Notes: a model not told the origin generated them from the letters alone. A DNA stretch of 32,356 bases from Flavobacteriaceae bacterium (GCA_947452415.1 CANGCT010000025.1:1-32356), one strand, 5' to 3'; positions 7,726 through 15,591 are shown, numbered from the stretch's first letter. Program-made: numbers and translations.

Positions 7726-8397
7726 TTAATTATTAAATGGTAAATTGTTAAAAATCACAATTTGAAATTGATTGCGATTCGATTGTACTAAACTTTGTGA
7801 CATGATACCAGCTTCAACTTTGCAATTTTTATTAATTACAAATCCTAAAGCAGCATAAATCCTATTTCTATCAAACAATTTGTTTTCTGTATTAACAAAA
7901 ACTTCATTATAAGTTGATAAATAAATAGCATTTTTTTCGAGTGTTTTTTTATTTAATGGAATGTTAATATTTAAAAAGTACCGAAGTCTTATCTGAAAAT
8001 CATCCGATAAAAATCGTTGTTCCATTCTAAATCGATTAAGAAAATAAAATCTACCGAAATTCTTTTTTTTGATATACTGCTGAAAAATTCGATGTTCATT
8101 AGATTCTTGCTTTTGATCAGAATCAGGAATATACTTTTGGGTATTAATAAATCCATATCCTATTAAAACATTATTATTATTTTCGGTAAGATTATATCCA
8201 ATACCTGTTCGGAGCAATATTTGATTTGTATCGCCAATAAAATCATAATTTCGGTATTGAATTTCGTTGTGCCAATTCCAATTTCGATTTATCTTTTGAT
8301 TACCAAAATAGACAAACCAATTTCCGATTTCTGATTTTTGCGAATAAGCAAATTTATTAATGCTTAATGATAGTAAAACAATTAGGAATATTCTCAT
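7726..8397 (-). CDS. DUF2490 family protein, probably outer-membrane
   Basis: This 223-residue protein has a signal peptide (cleavage probably after FAYS, near residue 19). It continues with alternating aromatic/polar strands such as NWFVYFGNQKINRNWNWHNEIQYRNYDF, as in DUF2490, a predicted outer-membrane beta-barrel family of unknown function. The chain ends in a hydrophobic strand with an Asn-rich tip. It is placed 11 bases after the SulP transporter gene and four bases before a carbonic anhydrase gene, so co-transcription is near certain. The context suggests an envelope component of inorganic carbon or anion handling, but no residue in the sequence shows what it binds or transports. Confidence 0.8.
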   Translation of the reverse strand: MRIFLIVLLSLSINKFAYSQKSEIGNWFVYFGNQKINRNWNWHNEIQYRNYDFIGDTNQILLRTGIGYNLTENNNNVLIGYGFINTQKYIPDSDQKQESNEHRIFQQYIKKKNFGRFYFLNRFRMEQRFLSDDFQIRLRYFLNINIPLNKKTLEKNAIYLSTYNEVFVNTENKLFDRNRIYAALGFVINKNCKVEAGIMSQSLVQSNRNQFQIVIFNNLPFNN

Positions 8398-8408
8398 TTA
8401 CATTGAAG

Positions 8409-10007
8409 TTATTTTATTGACTCAACAAAAACGTGTTTTTCTTCTTCTCCAGTATTTACTAAATCATACGCTTTTTTAAAACCAACTAATTTTACTTTAA
8501 TATTTTCATCTTTTGCTCTAATCTTTTTAAATTCTTTAATTAAATCCAAAACATCATGGGCAATGTATACTGTATCGGAAGCATTAATTATTAGTGTAGA
8601 ATTTTCAGGAACTGAAGCTAATGTTGATTTAATAGCGGCTTTATTAAGAAACGAAACTTCCTGAGCTAAATCAATATGAATAATATCACCATCGTGGTAC
8701 TCTTCTTTTCTAAAATTATAGGCTCGTTTCATGTTTCCTTTTAAAACAAAAATGAAGCTAATAATCATTCCCAAAGCAACACCTTTCAACAAATCAGTAA
8801 AAACTACTGCGCCAAATGTGGCAATAAACGGTATGAACTGATATTTACCTTTTTCCCAGAAGTGCTTAATTGTTTTGGGATTTGCTAATTTATATCCAAC
8901 TAATAATAATACCGCGGCCAATGTAGCTAATGGTATTTTATTTAGAATACTTGGAATTGCCAAAACACTTACTAATAAAAGAATCCCGTGAATAATTGTT
9001 GACATTTTAGATTTTGCACCAGCAGTATTATTTGCTGTAGTTCTAACAACAACTGAAGTCATAGGCAATCCACCTAATAAAGAACTAATTATGTTTCCAA
9101 TTCCTTGAGCCTTCAATTCAACGTTAGTGTCCGAATATCTTTTTTGTACATCCATTCTATCGGAGGCTTCAATACAAAGTAATGTTTCAATTGATGCTAC
9201 AACAGCTATAGTAATTGCTACAATCCATACTTTAGAATTTGAAATTGAAGCAAAATCAGGTGTAACTATAATATTTTTGAATTCTTCTAAGGTTGTTGGA
9301 ACTGGCAAGCTAACTAAATGTTCTTTTATTATAGCTAAACTACTTCCCGATTGAATAAAGAATTCGTTCAATAAAATACTAATAATTACTGCTACTAGTG
9401 CGGGAGGAACTAATTTTATTTTTTTAAAAAAGTCAATTTTGTTCCAAAAAATCAAAATACCTAATGAAACCAGAGCAATTATAATAGAACCCAATTGAAT
9501 ATGATATATTATTGAAAACAACTCTGAAAAGGTATTCTGTCCGTCTACTTGAATAAAAGATAAATCTCCTTCAAAATCAGGATCGTAACCAAAAGCATGT
9601 GGTATTTGTTTTAGAATAATAATCACTCCAATTCCTGCCAACATCCCTTCAATAACATTGGTTGGAAAAAAGTTAGATATAGTTCCAGCTTTAATAAAAC
9701 CCAATGCTAATTGAATTAATCCAGCTATCAAAACTGCTAAAAGAAAAGTATTAAAAGAACCTAAATCGGTTATCGCGGTTAATACAATTGCGGTTAATCC
9801 AGCTGCTGGTCCGGAAACACTTATGTGAGATTGACTTAAATAACCCACTACAATTCCGCCAATAACACCCGAAATAATACCCGAAAATAAAGGAGCCCCA
9901 CTTGCTAGCGCAATACCGAGACACAGTGGCAATGCCACTAAAAAAACCACTAAACCTGATGCAAAATCAGATTTAAGGTTTGCAAAAAGATTGATTTTTT
10001 TTGTCAT
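8409..10007 (-). CDS. SulP family inorganic anion transporter with STAS domain
   Basis: A 532-residue inner-membrane transporter. It begins with the SulP signature region (DFASGLVVFLVALPLCLGIALASG, then SVSGPAAGL near residue 65). It has many hydrophobic segments to about residue 425, including VVRTTANNTAGA, and ends in a STAS domain (about 435-532). SulP members move sulfate, bicarbonate or related anions, usually with sodium or protons. Two carbonic anhydrase genes downstream make bicarbonate the likeliest substrate, as for BicA-type proteins; this is inference, and sulfate cannot be excluded from sequence. It follows a small gene by 64 bases and precedes DUF2490 by 11 bases on the same strand. 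Confidence 0.92.
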   Translation of the reverse strand: MTKKINLFANLKSDFASGLVVFLVALPLCLGIALASGAPLFSGIISGVIGGIVVGYLSQSHISVSGPAAGLTAIVLTAITDLGSFNTFLLAVLIAGLIQLALGFIKAGTISNFFPTNVIEGMLAGIGVIIILKQIPHAFGYDPDFEGDLSFIQVDGQNTFSELFSIIYHIQLGSIIIALVSLGILIFWNKIDFFKKIKLVPPALVAVIISILLNEFFIQSGSSLAIIKEHLVSLPVPTTLEEFKNIIVTPDFASISNSKVWIVAITIAVVASIETLLCIEASDRMDVQKRYSDTNVELKAQGIGNIISSLLGGLPMTSVVVRTTANNTAGAKSKMSTIIHGILLLVSVLAIPSILNKIPLATLAAVLLLVGYKLANPKTIKHFWEKGKYQFIPFIATFGAVVFTDLLKGVALGMIISFIFVLKGNMKRAYNFRKEEYHDGDIIHIDLAQEVSFLNKAAIKSTLASVPENSTLIINASDTVYIAHDVLDLIKEFKKIRAKDENIKVKLVGFKKAYDLVNTGEEEKHVFVESIK

Positions 10008-10071
10008 ACCTGAAAATTAAATTAATACGTAAAAATTGGTTCCAAAATAATTTGAAAACCCTAAAAATGTA

Positions 10072-10359
10072 TTAAGATAATTCTGGTGGAGGAGAAAATA
10101 TTTTTTCGGAAACATTGTCATGTCTGGATAAATTTTCCGAAATAATTTTAGAGGTAGTTGTACTTAATAAATTCACAAAAGCAAATTCATAATTATGACT
10201 CAAATCGGCTTTGAGTTCTTTAAAATCTTTTTGTATTTCTTCTTCATTGAAACTATAAAAAATAGAAATATCGGTACTTTTCTTAATCACCGATACAATT
10301 GTAGGCGTTGCAAGAAAAGAAATAAAAAAGACCAATAAAAATCCAGTTATAAATTTCAT
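10072..10359 (-). CDS. Small membrane-anchored protein of unknown function
   Basis: I do not recognise the family with certainty. The 95 residues start with a hydrophobic segment (about 4-24), a signal anchor or signal peptide. A charged, helix-prone middle with many acidic residues follows (NEEEIQKDFKELKADL), and the tail ends in SPPPELS. It is the first gene of the minus-strand unit leading into the SulP transporter and divergent from oxyR. A -7 element (10364-10371) sits only five bases before the ATG, which would give a nearly leaderless transcript. Base composition is like that of its neighbours. The conserved-looking signal segment and operon position argue that it is a real gene. Confidence 0.65.
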   Translation of the reverse strand: MKFITGFLLVFFISFLATPTIVSVIKKSTDISIFYSFNEEEIQKDFKELKADLSHNYEFAFVNLLSTTTSKIISENLSRHDNVSEKIFSPPPELS

Positions 10360-10363
10360 ATCG

Positions 10364-10371
10364 CAAAAATA
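10364..10371 (-). promoter_or_regulatory. -7 promoter element for the small gene and SulP operon
   Basis: On the minus strand TATTTTTG matches TAnnTTTG. It ends five bases before the ATG at 10359, so transcription would start at or very near the start codon. No -33 TTG is evident; instead two direct copies of ATATTATAAA lie just upstream. Confidence 0.4.
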
Positions 10372-10383
10372 GATTTTCAGTTT

Positions 10384-10405
10384 ATATTATAAAAGATATT
10401 ATAAA
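10384..10405 (+). repeat. Direct repeat ATATTATAAA x2
   Basis: Two exact 10-base copies at 10384-10393 and 10396-10405, 12 bases apart, in the 153-base divergent region between the small gene and oxyR. They occupy the place expected for a -33 region or operator of the minus-strand promoter. Confidence 0.5.
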
Positions 10406-10484
10406 TACTTTAACAAATTATTTAAATACATTTTTAATTTAAAATTAATTTGATCACAATGCTATAAATTAAATTGATAGTTTT

Positions 10485-10492
10485 TACATTTG
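10485..10492 (+). promoter_or_regulatory. -7 promoter element for oxyR
   Basis: TACATTTG matches TAnnTTTG, 20 bases before the ATG at 10513. It excludes the in-frame ATT at 10474 as a sensible start. Just upstream, CTAT (10462-10465) and ATAG (10477-10480) form a small dyad. Confidence 0.5.
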
Positions 10493-10512
10493 CATCAAAT
10501 ATTACTATATCA

Positions 10513-11454
10513 ATGACAATAACGCAACTTCAATATGTTCTAGCGGTAGCAGAATATAAAAATTTTACTTTAGCAGCCGAAAAATGTTTTGTTACCCAAC
10601 CCACATTGAGTATGCAAATTCAAAAGGTGGAAGAAGAATTAGGAATTCAGATATTTGACCGGACAAAAAAACCAATTCAGATGACAGAAATTGGTCAGAA
10701 GATTGTCAATCAAGCCAAGAATATTGTTAATGAAGCCGATAGAATTCAAGACATAGTACACCAACAAAAAGGGTTTATTGGTGGGGAATTTCGTTTAGGA
10801 ATAATTCCTACTATCATGCCTACTCTATTGCCTATGTTTTTGAGTAATTTTATCAAAAAATACCCTAAAGTAAAACTGATAATTGAAGAATTACATACAG
10901 AAGATATTATTTTCAAATTGAATAATGGTCATTTGGATGCTGCAATTGCTGCTACTCCGCTAAATGAAGAAAAAATAAAAGAAATTGTTTTGTATTTCGA
11001 GCCTTTTGTTGCTTACATCCCAGAAAATCACGGCGTTTTCAACAAAAAAGAAATTGAAATTAGCGATTTGAATTTAGATGAAATATTGCTTTTACAAGAT
11101 GGACATTGCTTTAGAGATAGTATTTTAAACCTTTGTAAAAACGATAAAAATCTAGAAAATAATCACTTTAAAATTGAAAGTGGAAGTTTTGAAACGCTTA
11201 TAAAATTAGCCGATGAAGGTCTCGGAACCACTTTACTCCCTTATTTACACACATTAGATTTAAAAGAAAAAGACCAAGTTAAATTGCGTCATTTTGTTGA
11301 ACCTAAACCTGCTAGGGAAGTGAGTTTAATTTACCCTAAAAATGAACTTAAAATTCATATTATTGATGCCCTCCGATCCACAATTGCAGGTGTTATTAAA
11401 GGTGCCATTGTATTTCAAAACGTACAAATTATTAGCCCTAAAGGTTCAAAATAA
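10513..11454 (+). CDS. oxyR: OxyR-type LysR family transcriptional regulator
   Basis: A 313-residue LysR-type regulator with an N-terminal winged helix-turn-helix (ITQLQYVLAVAEYKNFTLAAEKCFVTQPTLSMQ, split across residues 3-35) and a C-terminal substrate-binding-like domain. The OxyR peroxide-sensing pair is present at exactly the E. coli positions, Cys199 (DGHCFRD) and Cys208. That separates it from the carbon-responsive CmpR/CbbR type that might be guessed from the adjacent SulP and carbonic anhydrase genes. OxyR activates catalase, peroxiredoxin and related genes when oxidised by hydrogen peroxide. It is transcribed away from the SulP operon with 153 bases between. The start at 10513 (MTITQLQYVLAV) is the family start and follows a -7 element. 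Confidence 0.9.
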   Translation: MTITQLQYVLAVAEYKNFTLAAEKCFVTQPTLSMQIQKVEEELGIQIFDRTKKPIQMTEIGQKIVNQAKNIVNEADRIQDIVHQQKGFIGGEFRLGIIPTIMPTLLPMFLSNFIKKYPKVKLIIEELHTEDIIFKLNNGHLDAAIAATPLNEEKIKEIVLYFEPFVAYIPENHGVFNKKEIEISDLNLDEILLLQDGHCFRDSILNLCKNDKNLENNHFKIESGSFETLIKLADEGLGTTLLPYLHTLDLKEKDQVKLRHFVEPKPAREVSLIYPKNELKIHIIDALRSTIAGVIKGAIVFQNVQIISPKGSK

Positions 11455-11473
11455 TTATTACAGGTAGATGAAA

Positions 11474-12136
11474 TTAGTTTTTTGTTGCTCGTAGCATTTC
11501 TCTCTTTCCAGGTGCTCCAGGTAATTTTTCTATAGAAAAACCACTTTCAATCATGGCATTTTTTATTGAAGAACGGCAAGCATAGGTTACTAACACACCT
11601 CCTGTTTTTAAAGCTAAATACATTTTTTGAAAAATTTCTAACGACCACAATTCAGGTTGTACTCTAAACCCAAAGGCATCAAAGTAGATTAAATCAAATT
11701 GATTGACATCTGTAATATCTTGAAAAAATTGTTGGCGTTTGGTAAAACTAAAATTAGTTGCTATCGCCTGTTTTTCCTCCCACATAGATTGGTGCATTGT
11801 TGTAAAAACATCTTGCTCTTCAAGGGATTGTAACTCTATTACATAATTCATCTGAAATGCTTCTTCTTCATGAACGGGATAGGCCTCTATAGTAACATAA
11901 TTGATAATCTGTTGCGTCTTTTTTGCTTCTAAATAAGTAATAAAAGCATTCAAACCGGTACCAAATCCTATCTCTAAAATAGAAATGGGTTTACTTGGAA
12001 ATAACTTCAATCCAGATTTTATAAATACGTGATAGGCTTCTTGAATGGCACCATGTTTAGAGTGGTAGCTTTCCTCCCACTCGGGCAAATGAATGGTTGT
12101 GGAACCATCTTGGGTTTTAATAATTTCTCTTTTCAA
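11474..12136 (-). CDS. mnmD: tRNA (5-methylaminomethyl-2-thiouridine)(34)-methyltransferase
   Basis: MnmD performs the last methylation in making mnm5s2U at the wobble position of some tRNAs, using S-adenosylmethionine. The 220 residues hold only the methyltransferase domain; the FAD oxidase half of E. coli MnmC is absent, as in stand-alone MnmD proteins. Motifs seen are YHSKHGAIQEAYHVFI near 24-39, the SAM loop LEIGFGTGLN at 54-63, and YFDAFGFRVQPELWS in the middle. The start codon is TTG at 12136, which gives the family N-terminus MKREIIKTQDG; no ATG is available nearby. It follows the haem lipoprotein gene by three bases and converges with oxyR. Confidence 0.92.
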   Translation of the reverse strand: MKREIIKTQDGSTTIHLPEWEESYHSKHGAIQEAYHVFIKSGLKLFPSKPISILEIGFGTGLNAFITYLEAKKTQQIINYVTIEAYPVHEEEAFQMNYVIELQSLEEQDVFTTMHQSMWEEKQAIATNFSFTKRQQFFQDITDVNQFDLIYFDAFGFRVQPELWSLEIFQKMYLALKTGGVLVTYACRSSIKNAMIESGFSIEKLPGAPGKREMLRATKN

Positions 12137-12139
12137 AAT

Positions 12140-12580
12140 TTATTTTATAAATAATTTTTTAATCTTCGGAATCGGACCTCCGCATTTTCCTTCATGGCAA
12201 GTAATGCAAGCTGCAACACCATCATTAAAATGTAGTTTTACATTTTTAGAATCCGAATAAATTAGTTTTTGTGCAGCAATATAGGCAGTAGCTTTTTGAT
12301 CAAAAAAAGGATCTTTATCGGTTGCATCAGTAAATTTAGCTGTATAAATTTTATTGAAAAATTTTGGAAATTTACCAATGGTATCGCCATTTACAATTCG
12401 ATCTTTAATTTGCAAATTATAGGCATACATTTGTTCCATAAGGGATGCCATTTCTGACAATTGATAAACATCAAACTTCTTTTCTTTATAACAAGAACTT
12501 TCGGTTTTTGGCGTTTTTTGTCCTTTCTTTTGACATGCAAAAACACTTATTATCACCAATACAACTAATAGCTTTTTCAT
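12140..12580 (-). CDS. Lipoprotein with a single haem c motif
   Basis: A 146-residue predicted lipoprotein: a hydrophobic signal followed by a lipobox with Cys16 (VFAC). A single c-type haem attachment motif CITCH lies near the C-terminus (Cys125, Cys128, His129), followed closely by Cys133 (EGKCGGP). The middle is helical with several Met and Tyr residues. This pattern resembles small periplasmic monohaem proteins (cytochrome c', DUF3365-like), but I do not recognise a named family. It begins immediately after the DUF4920 stop codon (TAAATG) and ends three bases before mnmD, so the three genes form one unit. It probably binds haem in the periplasm; its redox partner is unknown. Confidence 0.75.
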   Translation of the reverse strand: MKKLLVVLVIISVFACQKKGQKTPKTESSCYKEKKFDVYQLSEMASLMEQMYAYNLQIKDRIVNGDTIGKFPKFFNKIYTAKFTDATDKDPFFDQKATAYIAAQKLIYSDSKNVKLHFNDGVAACITCHEGKCGGPIPKIKKLFIK

Positions 12581-13072
12581 TTATTTTTTTATTAAAACAC
12601 CATCTGCTACTATAGAATAATTAGTTTCGGGAGCAATAATACTATCTATAGCTGCTTGCGATTTTCCAGCATCTTTAGCATATTCTTTTAAATCACTAAT
12701 TGGAGTTACCTCTACAAAAGCTTTTCCGTGAACAATAACCTCACTTTTTGCAGCATTTTTAGGTACAAAAAAACCGTAATCTTTAAATCGAACTAAAGCC
12801 GATTTTCCAGAACCAAGGTTCAAATTCATCCAACAACCTTTTTTCTGACAAACGTCTAGAATGGTAGAAATAACTTTTATTTCAAGGGTATCGGCAGTTT
12901 TTAAAGCTAAATATTTAGCAAGTAATGCTTCTTTACTGATAGCATTGGCTGGCGAAATACTATCTCCAAATTTTGCATAAGCAAAGGGAGATTCTTTGGT
13001 TTTAACTTCTTCTTTTTTATTACAACTTACTACTAATAAAACCGCAACTACAGCACAAATAACTTTTTTCAT
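12581..13072 (-). CDS. DUF4920 domain-containing lipoprotein
   Basis: A 163-residue predicted lipoprotein. The N-terminus has a short signal and a lipobox ending in Cys17 (VVSC), then a Lys/Glu-rich linker. The rest matches DUF4920, with the conserved VCQKKGCWMNL motif (two cysteines around the KKG) and the GFFVPKNA segment, a small beta-rich domain. The domain is often predicted to have an OB-like fold; function is unknown. It is the first gene of the minus-strand unit DUF4920 - haem lipoprotein - mnmD, divergent from ilvE, with a -7 element at 13097-13104. The paired cysteines and the neighbouring haem lipoprotein hint at a periplasmic redox or metal role; that is inference. Confidence 0.85.
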   Translation of the reverse strand: MKKVICAVVAVLLVVSCNKKEEVKTKESPFAYAKFGDSISPANAISKEALLAKYLALKTADTLEIKVISTILDVCQKKGCWMNLNLGSGKSALVRFKDYGFFVPKNAAKSEVIVHGKAFVEVTPISDLKEYAKDAGKSQAAIDSIIAPETNYSIVADGVLIKK

Positions 13073-13096
13073 TTCTTGGTATGTTTTAATTATTTA

Positions 13097-13104
13097 CAAA
13101 ATTA
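13097..13104 (-). promoter_or_regulatory. -7 promoter element for the DUF4920 operon
   Basis: On the minus strand TAATTTTG matches TAnnTTTG, 24 bases before the ATG at 13072. A minus-strand TTTG (CAAA at 13120-13123) lies 15 bases upstream, slightly closer than usual. The remaining 13125-13355 holds no gene; it is AT-rich and presumably carries the ilvE promoter, but I see no perfect -7 match there. Confidence 0.4.
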
Positions 13105-13355
13105 ATCAGATATTAAAAACAAACACTTATAAATGTAACTTTTTTTAATTTTCTTTAAGAATTCTCTATTATTTTTTGATATTTGTAGAATATTAGTAAT
13201 ATGAAGTAATTATTTTAAGAATTTTAAATTAAATATTCATTTTTTTATTAGTTTAGCAACTTATTTAAGCAAAAAAATAATTAACCACCTAAATTAATAC
13301 AACTGTTTTTAAAACAAATAGTTACGCTAATTTTAAATACTTAATTTACCTCCTA

Positions 13356-14423
13356 ATGAGTTTAAAAAATACTTTAGATATTGATATCGTTAAAGCTTCC
13401 TCTTCTAAAATAGATAACATTGATTTTGAAAACCTTGCTTTTGGAAACATATTTACCGATCACATGTTGGTTTGTGACTTTAAGGAAGGCGCTTGGCAAA
13501 AACCAATTATAAAACCTTACGAACCTTTTCTTATAGATCCTTCTGCTAAAGTTTTTCATTATGGCCAAGCTATTTTTGAAGGAATGAAAGCCTACAAAGA
13601 TGCCAATGATGAAGTTTGGTTATTTCGTCCAGAGGAGAATTTTCATCGATTTAATAAATCAGCGGTGCGAATGGCGATGCCAGAAGTTCCTAAAACTATT
13701 TTTATGGATGGTTTAAAAACTATCCTAGACCTAGAACGAAATTGGGTGAAATTTGGTGTAGGAAATACTCTATACATTAGGCCTTTTATGATTGCAATTG
13801 GTTCGGGGGTTATAGCGCAACCATCTACGCAATACCGATTTATGATTATACTTTCACCAGCAAAGTCTTATTATTCTGGAGAAGTGAAGGTAATTATTGC
13901 CGAGCATTATAGTCGTGCTGCCAATGGTGGAATTGGTGCTGCAAAAGCTGCAGGAAATTATTCAGCGCAATTTTATCCGACGAAATTGGCAAATGAAAAA
14001 GGGTTCCAACAAATTATTTGGACCGATGATGCTACCCATACTAAATTAGAAGAAGCGGGTACTATGAATGTTTTCTTTAGAATTAACAATACTTTATATA
14101 CTGCTCCTACTAGCGAACGAATTTTAGACGGGGTTACTCGTAAGAGTTTATTAGATATTGCTAAGCGCGAAGGAATGGACGTTCAAATACGTTCGGTACT
14201 TGTTGAGGAATTAATAAATGCTGCTAAAGACGGAAGTTTGAAAGAAGTTTTTGGTGCAGGAACTGCCGCTGTTGTTAGCCCAATTAGTGCTTTTTCTTAC
14301 CAAGACATTGAATATACTTTACCAAAAATGGAGAATTCTTTCGCACTGCAATTAAAAGAAAAACTAAATAACATTCAATATAAATTAGCAGAAGATACTT
14401 TTGGATGGACGGTTAAGGTATAG
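13356..14423 (+). CDS. ilvE: Branched-chain-amino-acid aminotransferase
   Basis: A 355-residue class IV, PLP-dependent aminotransferase of the larger (eukaryote-like) BCAT type. It carries out the last step of valine, leucine and isoleucine synthesis and the first of their breakdown, in the cytoplasm. Motifs: FHYGQAIFEGMKAY (67-80), RPEENFHRFN (91-100), the PLP lysine Lys197 in GIGAAKAAGNY, and the EAGTMNVFF and GVTRKSLLDIA blocks. No other branched-chain biosynthesis genes are adjacent. An intrinsic terminator follows. The sequence CCTCC just before the ATG has the polarity of the anti-Shine-Dalgarno, so it is not a ribosome binding site. Confidence 0.95.
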   Translation: MSLKNTLDIDIVKASSSKIDNIDFENLAFGNIFTDHMLVCDFKEGAWQKPIIKPYEPFLIDPSAKVFHYGQAIFEGMKAYKDANDEVWLFRPEENFHRFNKSAVRMAMPEVPKTIFMDGLKTILDLERNWVKFGVGNTLYIRPFMIAIGSGVIAQPSTQYRFMIILSPAKSYYSGEVKVIIAEHYSRAANGGIGAAKAAGNYSAQFYPTKLANEKGFQQIIWTDDATHTKLEEAGTMNVFFRINNTLYTAPTSERILDGVTRKSLLDIAKREGMDVQIRSVLVEELINAAKDGSLKEVFGAGTAAVVSPISAFSYQDIEYTLPKMENSFALQLKEKLNNIQYKLAEDTFGWTVKV

Positions 14424-14453
14424 TGTTCAGTTGAATTTAAAATATATTATTTC

Positions 14454-14488
14454 AAAAAGCGGTTTCTGTATGGAAACTGCTTTTTTTT
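14454..14488 (+). terminator. Intrinsic terminator after ilvE
   Basis: AAAAAGC-G-GTTTC and GAAAC-T-GCTTTTT form a stem with a 5-base loop and one internal G/T wobble, ending in eight T. Because A-rich bases flank the other side, it may also act weakly on the convergent gene at 14503. Confidence 0.85.
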
Positions 14489-14502
14489 ATGTCATTACTA
14501 TT

Positions 14503-15060
14503 TTAATAAATAAATGGAATTAATCTTTTCGTTTTGGCTATGTAATCTAAATACTGTTTGCCAAACTGTTCTGTAAGTACTTTTTCTTCAATATTCATTC
14601 TATGAACCATAGCGAATAAAGTTGGCAGAAATACTAGTAAAAGACTTATCCAATTATTTAATGAAAGTCCAAAACCTAAAAACGATAATAAAGAACCAGT
14701 ATACGAAGGATGTCTTAAAAATTTATACAGTCCGGTTTGCAATAGTTGGTGGTTTTCTCTAATAGTAACATCTACAGTAAAAAACCTTCCTAATTGTTTA
14801 ATAGCAACAAGTCGTATTAGTATACCCAAAATAATTTCTACTAAGCCAATAAACTCAATCCTAATATTTGTAAATATAGGGAAAGTTATTATTTTAGAAA
14901 CAAATACTCCAATTGTTACGGAGATTAGAATTGTTATCCAAAGTAATAGTAGGGTATTTTTATCAAAGGATTTTTTGTCAGACTTACTTGAATGCAAAAA
15001 ATGGTTTAGTATAATTTCAGATGAAATCCACAATAAATAAATAGAGTTAAAGAGGTTCAT
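14503..15060 (-). CDS. Isoprenylcysteine carboxyl methyltransferase-like membrane protein
   Basis: A 185-residue membrane protein with four to five hydrophobic segments. Its C-terminal half matches the ICMT/NnrU-type methyltransferase fold: TGLYKFLRHPSYTGS (RHPxY motif), a hydrophobic stretch, then MNIEEKVLTEQFGKQYLDYIAKTKRLIPF with the conserved EExxL...YxxY pattern. Such proteins use S-adenosylmethionine to methylate lipid-linked or carboxyl substrates; the bacterial substrates are mostly unknown. The gene stands alone, converging on the ilvE terminator, with a -7 element at 15106-15113. The specific substrate cannot be named from sequence or context. Confidence 0.8.
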   Translation of the reverse strand: MNLFNSIYLLWISSEIILNHFLHSSKSDKKSFDKNTLLLLWITILISVTIGVFVSKIITFPIFTNIRIEFIGLVEIILGILIRLVAIKQLGRFFTVDVTIRENHQLLQTGLYKFLRHPSYTGSLLSFLGFGLSLNNWISLLLVFLPTLFAMVHRMNIEEKVLTEQFGKQYLDYIAKTKRLIPFIY

Positions 15061-15105
15061 GATTTTCTTTTTTTATTATTTTATCAATATTTTATTGCAT
15101 AAGAA

Positions 15106-15113
15106 CAAAAATA
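15106..15113 (-). promoter_or_regulatory. -7 promoter element for the ICMT-like gene
   Basis: On the minus strand TATTTTTG matches TAnnTTTG, 45 bases before the ATG at 15060. No -33 TTG is seen at the usual spacing. Confidence 0.35.
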
Positions 15114-15126
15114 CTTAATAATAATT

Positions 15127-15561
15127 TTAATAGTTTTTATTATAATCTATCATCCATTGTATTCCGTATTTGTCTGCAAACATACCAAAATAGGAACCCC
15201 AAGGACTATCGGATATAGGGAATTCAATTTCTCCATCTGCTGAAAGACCATAAAATAATTGGTCAGCTTCTTCTTTACTCTCTGCACTTATTGAAATAGT
15301 GTATCTGTTACCAGTTACCAATTCTTGGTCCATAAAATGTTCTGCAACATCGCTTCCCATTAGTAGATTATTTTTACCAATTGGCAAAGAAATGTTTATT
15401 ATTTTGTTTCCTACCGTTTCAGATATTGGGTTATCCGGGTCTTTAGGCAAATGTTTCATTCGCATAAGCATAGTAAATTCGCCTCCAAAAACAGATTTAT
15501 AAAAATTAAATGCTTCTTCGGTAGTTCCTTTAAATAGGATGTGAGAGTTAATTTGTGCCAT
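15127..15561 (-). CDS. VOC family protein (PhnB-like)
   Basis: A 144-residue vicinal-oxygen-chelate protein of the PhnB/YjdN group. The start MAQINSHILFKGTTEEAFNFYKSVFGGEF and the end SPWGSYFGMFADKYGIQWMI are the family hallmarks. PhnB-like proteins are small cytoplasmic dimers with no firmly known reaction; some databases call them 3-demethylubiquinone methyltransferase-like, which is not a safe functional label. The gene is alone, transcribed away from the secreted-protein gene at 15767, with a -7 element 22 bases before its ATG. Length and motifs are complete. Confidence 0.88.
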   Translation of the reverse strand: MAQINSHILFKGTTEEAFNFYKSVFGGEFTMLMRMKHLPKDPDNPISETVGNKIINISLPIGKNNLLMGSDVAEHFMDQELVTGNRYTISISAESKEEADQLFYGLSADGEIEFPISDSPWGSYFGMFADKYGIQWMIDYNKNY

Positions 15562-15583
15562 AATCTTTAATTTATATGTAGAC

Positions 15584-15591
15584 CAAATTTA
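15584..15591 (-). promoter_or_regulatory. -7 promoter element for the VOC gene
   Basis: On the minus strand TAAATTTG matches TAnnTTTG, 22 bases before the ATG at 15561. No matching -33 element was found. Confidence 0.4.

Noticed and set aside
10513..11454. CmpR/CbbR-type carbon regulator, from its position beside carbonic anhydrase genes
   Set aside because: The GHCFRD...C pair at residues 199 and 208 identifies OxyR; position alone is weaker evidence.
13344..13356. Ribosome binding site before ilvE (CCTCC)
   Set aside because: It has the polarity of the anti-Shine-Dalgarno sequence, not its complement, and cannot pair with 16S rRNA.
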